Shown: piece after piece, positions 62,870-64,000 of the stretch | Position numbering within the stretch: the first letter of the stretch is position 1 | Layout of the letters: the number at the start of each line of letters is the position of its first letter | Assembly: GCA_031177985.1 (NCBI GenBank) | Contig: JAPSJW010000003.1 | Coordinates: forward strand, 248,001-312,000 | Direction of reading: 5' to 3' | DNA: 64,000 nt | From: Microbacteriaceae bacterium | Lineage (GTDB): Bacteria > Actinomycetota > Actinomycetes > Actinomycetales > Microbacteriaceae | Program-made: the position numbers and the translations under genes | The notes under the pieces: model-generated | The model's database searches: none | What the model was told of the DNA's origin: nothing | What the model saw: only the letters and a program-made list of their open reading frames with translations

Positions 62870-64000
62870 GCGACCTCACCTCCCAGCTCGGCTGCTTCCC
62901 AGAGCTCGTCCGCGTACTGCCGCCAGGTGCGATCCGGGCGCGCAGCGATCTCCCGCAGCAGGCGGGCGATGAGCTCGTCGTCCTCCAGCATCGACCGCAT
63001 GGCGGCGGCGATGGCCTCGTCATCCCGCGGGTCGACCGTCACGCATCCGCCGCCCGCGGCGACCTCGGCGAGACTGCCGAAATCGCTCGTGAGGACCGGA
63101 GTGCCCAAAGCGAGGGACTCGACCGCCGGAAGACCGAAGCCCTCGTGGAGGGAGGGGAACACCGAGAACCGGGCCTCGGCGAACAACTCCCAGAGCCCCG
63201 CGTCCGAGAGGCCGCGTGCACTCGACACCTGGAGCCCCGTCTTGCGCAGGGCGCTGAGGCGAGCGTCGAACCGACGGAGATCGAGCGTGCTCCCCGCGCC
63301 GACGAACACCAGACGGAAACGCGCCCCGTCGCGGTGCAGCAGCCGCGCCGCCTGCAGCACCGCCTCCTGATTCTTGCGCGGCTCATGACTGCCCACGCAG
63401 AGCACGAGCGGGTCCGCCCCTGGAGCAGGGGTCGCCGACCCGAGATGCGGAACCTCCGTCGCGAGAGGAACGGCCCTCACCGACGGCCCTCGGAGTCCCT
63501 GCGCCGGGACCATCTTCGCGAAGCCGGCGAACTCACGGGCGGCCGACTCGCTCACCCCGACGATCCGGTCGGCATAGCGCACCATCGTGAGGAACCGGGC
63601 GTACCGCTCCGCCTCGATCGGCACGAGCGTATGGGCGCTGACGAGCGGGATGGCGTCGTGGCCGATCATCGAGACGCGATTGCCGGAGAAGCGCGCCAGA
63701 GCGGCGAGCGGGGCGGTCAGCGGATGGATCGGCACCTCGGGCACGAAGACCTGACTCCGCCACGGCACGATGATCTCGTCGATCTTCTGCTCGTCTCGCG
63801 TCCCAGGAGCGAAGCGGCGGTCGGTCCAGGACAGCACGCGGTCCCGCTCGCGCTCCGACAACGGGCGCATGGCCACGAGGCTGTCCGTCCAGACAACGAG
63901 CTCGACCCCCCGACCGGCGCGCTCCCACTCCGGCATGGTCCTGCGCACGACGCGCTGGATCCCGGTGTTGTGCTCGGTGGTCGCAGAGAAGTGCACGTCG
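62866..64000 (-). CDS. GT1/GT4-type glycosyltransferase 2, N-terminus outside window
   Basis: A partial gene; the frame is open through the window edge, and the in-frame GTG at 63996 is probably internal. The visible 378 residues include NTGIQRVVRRTMPEW, the donor-domain start VGSHEPRKNQEAVLQAARLL and FPSLHEGFGLPAVESLALGT with the E-x7-E motif. It is paralogous to the preceding glycosyltransferase gene and overlaps it (ATGA). Confidence 0.9.
   Translation of the reverse strand, partial: DVHFSATTEHNTGIQRVVRRTMPEWERAGRGVELVVWTDSLVAMRPLSERERDRVLSWTDRRFAPGTRDEQKIDEIIVPWRSQVFVPEVPIHPLTAPLAALARFSGNRVSMIGHDAIPLVSAHTLVPIEAERYARFLTMVRYADRIVGVSESAAREFAGFAKMVPAQGLRGPSVRAVPLATEVPHLGSATPAPGADPLVLCVGSHEPRKNQEAVLQAARLLHRDGARFRLVFVGAGSTLDLRRFDARLSALRKTGLQVSSARGLSDAGLWELFAEARFSVFPSLHEGFGLPAVESLALGTPVLTSDFGSLAEVAAGGGCVTVDPRDDEAIAAAMRSMLEDDELIARLLREIAARPDRTWRQYADELWEAAELGGEVA

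Overview
The window is a contiguous piece of a high-GC actinobacterial chromosome, most likely from the family Microbacteriaceae. The reasons are codon use with almost only G/C in third positions, frequent GTG starts, two WhiB-family iron-sulfur regulators, an MtrA-MtrB-LpqB block, a SecA ending in a basic tail, and a short GTLYYG-type protein that I associate with Microbacteriaceae. No insertion sequence, prophage, integrase, CRISPR array or rRNA operon was seen. Most of it is ordinary core chromosome, densely packed, with many 1-4 base start/stop overlaps.

Layout. (1) 1-6349: branched-chain amino acid genes (ilvN start, ilvB, ilvD), a gene-free stretch of about 465 bases with repeats, and the trehalose genes otsB and otsA. 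(2) 6456-14969: a TIM-barrel isomerase with a lipoprotein, a TetR-controlled export operon whose MMPL transporter carries a fused, degenerate ABC-ATPase-like domain, and two small membrane proteins. (3) 15051-18862: NUDIX hydrolase, the GTLYYG protein, an internally duplicated membrane protein, a spore photoproduct lyase family radical SAM enzyme, tRNA-Lys(CTT) and a peroxiredoxin. (4) 18864-34231: whiB1, pdtaS, a CpaE-like ATPase with a SAF-domain protein, an excisionase-type HTH protein, an Rv3235-family protein, secA, hpf, comF, lpqB, mtrB and mtrA. (5) 34292-41808: a membrane protein operon with DUF4129, DUF4350, MoxR and DUF58 members, then divergent SpoIIM-like and RDD proteins. (6) 41827-54755: ahcY, manB, DUF3499, an Rv3259-like protein, DUF5719, a large membrane glycosyltransferase, whiB2, galE, a GlxA-type regulator, a lipoprotein and manA. 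(7) 54863-64000: an acyl-CoA dehydrogenase and a surface polysaccharide cluster (two O-antigen ligase/polymerase-like proteins, a two-gene ABC exporter, three glycosyltransferases).

How the parts fit. Regions 4 and 6 keep the gene order of Mycobacterium tuberculosis around Rv3219-Rv3260 (whiB1, pdtaS, Rv3235, secA1, hpf, comF, lpqB, mtrB, mtrA, sahH, manB, Rv3258c, Rv3259, whiB2), recalled from memory. They join envelope sensing (MtrAB-LpqB), protein export (SecA) and nucleotide-sugar supply (manA, manB, galE). Region 7 would use such sugars to build and export an envelope glycan.

The strongest cross-window signal is regulatory. At fifteen genes a TAnnnT -10 element sits exactly 6 or 7 bases upstream of the start codon, which predicts leaderless mRNAs. 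The other points most worth a second look are the MMPL/pseudo-ABC fusion, the paired TetR operators, an 18-bp perfect palindrome upstream of whiB2, the CpaE/SAF module that lacks pilus genes, a tandem ligase pair in which one copy has lost the motif histidine, and convergent genes that share a single CTAG as both stop codons.
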